Below are positions 62,401 to 64,000 of a stretch of DNA of 64,000 bases, in pieces (the stretch's first letter is position 1; each line of letters begins with the position of its first letter). Under the pieces are notes generated by a model, which made no database searches, was not told the origin of the DNA, and was given only the letters and a program-made list of their open reading frames with translations. The position numbers and the translations under genes were made by a program. Source of the stretch: Channallabes apus (Eukaryota > Chordata > Actinopteri > Siluriformes > Clariidae); contig CM060126.1 of NCBI GenBank assembly GCA_030522415.1, positions 8,804,852-8,868,851 on the forward strand. Direction: 5' to 3'.

Positions 62401-63641
62401 TCCTGTGGCATCCATGGATCATCTCTAAACTGTTTTAAATCTAGTTTTTAAACTAGTTTTTAATCTGAATAATAGAGCATTTTCAGTCAGCCTAGGTGTA
62501 CTCTCGCCTTCCCAGCCTCCACTGGTCTGCGGTGTACAACAGGGGGCTACAATACCATAATTACAATACCTTAATTTATTATTATTTTTCTTTACATAAT
62601 AGTTACAATGTCCTAAATAATAGCTATATTATCTCATGATATCTGTGCAATCACATCTCTTTTTTTTCCTAACTGTGCAATATTATATTACCTAGTGCAA
62701 TTTGATTTGACTGAAAGTGTAAATACTGTGTTGTATTACTTTTTTCCATCCTTCTGTACTGTGTATAAATATAATATATATTTTTAATTGTCTATTTTTT
62801 CTTATTGTCTTTATACAAGGAACTGTCAATACTTTATGTTTAAACATTGTTCTTTGCTGCTGTAATGTTGAAATTGCCCCACTGTGGGATGAATAAAGGT
62901 ACTGTATATCTTATCTTACATCTCATCTATTCTTAGTCCCATTATTTTTCTCTATATATGCTCCTTCTTAGATATCTGACTAATAAACATTGTCTTTCTC
63001 CTCATTTTATTGCTGATGACAAACAGATTTTTTTGCTTCTGAAGCTAAATTGTACCAAGAATTCATTTAAGTCCTTTCTGGCTTGGTTGTAATGCACCAA
63101 TGTCGTACCTAATAAGTACAGTAAGGTATGTGTAAGGAATTTAAGTGCGATATTTCACAATCATTTTAAATTTGAAAAACAGTTAGTTTTTTACTTTGTA
63201 CTCAGGAGTCAGTCTTCATTCTCTTGTCTGCAGCCTCTCCAAAATGCTAATGTTAGGATCCTGACAGGCAAACACTAGCACAACCACATTTTGCTTATGC
63301 TAAAATGTCTTCATTGTTCCGGTCCGCTACAGAATTGATTGTAATATTTTATTGCTCGAAGTGACTTAATGGCTTAGTGCCTTTGTATGTTTATGAGCTT
63401 CTACATTCTTACACTGAAAGAAAATGGAAAAATGAAAATTAATTGAGTACCTGGGTGGAGGAAAAACCACCATAAGGATTTTGCTGCCTCACCAACCAGC
63501 TTACTATCCTATTCGCGTATCCCAAATCAGCGGCAGACAGCTCACTTGTAGTGAGAACATTTAGAAGCACGTAGGAACTGATTTCCACTGACAGTGCACC
63601 AGAGTCATCTGATGCTGATTGAGACCAGTGAAGACGACCAT
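59487..63641 (-). CDS. a2m: Alpha-2-macroglobulin-like gene B, 3' part (7 exons)
   Basis: Exons on the minus strand: 63451-63641 (equivalent to exon 28 of gene A), 61179-61394, 60789-60910, 60051-60132, 59833-59901, 59620-59725 and 59487-59527. Phases join without stops. They encode the end of the thioester domain ([20 protein letters not shown]), DTVVALQALALYSTKVFSS, and the receptor-binding domain (STNMIIVDIKLLSGF, LKPAVIKVYDYYQT), ending EYTSLCV and TAA. The 5' exons are beyond 64000. The receptor-binding domain of A2M engages LRP1 for clearance of trapped proteases. An ATTAAA signal lies 15 nt after the stop. Confidence 0.93.
61590..62955. repeat. Tandem duplication of a decayed LINE segment in gene B intron
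   Basis: 61605-62170 and 62325-62950 are near-identical (CTGTGGCATCCATGGATCAT, CCACTGGTCTGCGGTGTACA, GTCAGCCTAGGTGTACTC). Translation gives VDMVDHNIF and PPLVCGVQQGA, a LINE RT relic. The copies are separated by a Tc1-like end at 62173-62310. Confidence 0.85.
62173..62310. repeat. Tc1-like transposon end fragment
   Basis: AGTGGCTTGCAAAAGTATTC with CCCTTGAACTTTTCCACATT and TTTGTCACATTACAGCCAC is the non-coding end of a fish Tc1-like family (from memory). It lies exactly between the two direct-repeat copies. Confidence 0.7.
63000..63420 (+). repeat. LINE relic orthologous to the gene A intron copy
   Basis: Similar to 597-690 joined to 5850-6200 (TTTTATTGCTGATGAC, ACTTTGTACTCAGGAGTCAG, GGCTTAGTGCCTTTGTAT), with the DIRS element absent. 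It represents the pre-insertion state of that site. Confidence 0.75.
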
Positions 63642-64000
63642 CTAGAAGGAAAAAGGCACAAGATAATTAAGATTGACTTTTTGGCTCTACTTTGCTCTGC
63701 AGATTTGTTTTTATTTGATTTGGTAACATTGGAAGGTCTTTGAGCATGAACAGCCTGTTTAAGGATCTCAATTGGATTTAAGTCTGATTACATGGAGCAC
63801 ATCATTCATGGTTTCATAAAGTTTTCCAGGTTCTGCAGCTGCAAAGTAGCCATAGACCATCACTCTTACACCACCATGTTTGAGTGTTGGCATGCTGTGT
63901 TACTGTAGTTTTACACTAGATGTTATGGATGCAAATCTTGCAAAAAGTTCTATAAACTTTACAGGCAACAAGTTATTTGTTGGTAATTACTTAATTTAGT
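63642..64000. other. Gene B intron, truncated by window end
   Basis: Homologous at its start to 6781-7084 of gene A. Contains CCATCACTCTTACACCACCA near 63860, corresponding to the point where the Tol2-like element interrupts the gene A intron. Exon 27 of gene B is not reached. Confidence 0.55.

Overview
The window is teleost (ray-finned fish) nuclear DNA. Evidence: a many-exon vertebrate alpha-2-macroglobulin (A2M) locus with canonical GT-AG introns, combined with a fish-type transposon load (Rex1 and L2 LINEs, DIRS, chromodomain Ty3/gypsy, Tol2-like hAT, Tc1-like fragments, a tRNA-headed SINE, long microsatellites). I cannot name the species. There is no bacterial gene, CRISPR array, rRNA or free-standing tRNA gene.

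Host genes. Two A2M-family genes lie head-to-tail on the minus strand. Gene A starts at 23105 with a signal peptide and runs leftward through 28 exons to 6590. All exon phases join without a break (1,227 codons), covering the macroglobulin domains, the bait region and the intact GCGEQ thioester. Its last exons lie beyond position 1. Gene B enters from the right edge and ends inside the window: exons 63641 to 59527, stop at 59487-59489. It supplies the end of the thioester domain and the receptor-binding domain. Two decayed exon copies between them (53.4 kb and 56.8 kb) show the array was once longer. A2M proteins are secreted protease traps; an HNF1-type site and a TATA-like box in front of gene A fit liver expression.

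Mobile elements, left to right: a degenerate DIRS retrotransposon with inverted terminal repeats, split by a SINE (0.73-5.83 kb); a long-TIR Tol2-like hAT (7.1-8.4 kb); an internally deleted gypsy element with 5-bp target duplication (11.5-15.1 kb); a three-level nest of L2 3' end, gypsy and L2 (24.4-35.2 kb); a Rex1 LINE lacking its endonuclease (37.6-40.05 kb); a decayed L2 LINE (40.06-43.5 kb); and a solo LTR (46.3-53.1 kb) carrying an I-like LINE with two uninterrupted ORFs and a perfect 16-bp target duplication. From 53 to 59.5 kb there are MITE-like repeats, Tc1 fragments and microsatellites.

Most notable: in both gypsy elements the gag start codon sits 1-2 bases after the 5' LTR and is complementary to LTR sequence about 30 nt after a TATA-like box. 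The pairing is 11 nt in one copy and 9 nt in the other, with a compensating change between copies, which is the layout expected for Tf1/sushi-type self-priming. The I-like LINE appears recently inserted and possibly competent.
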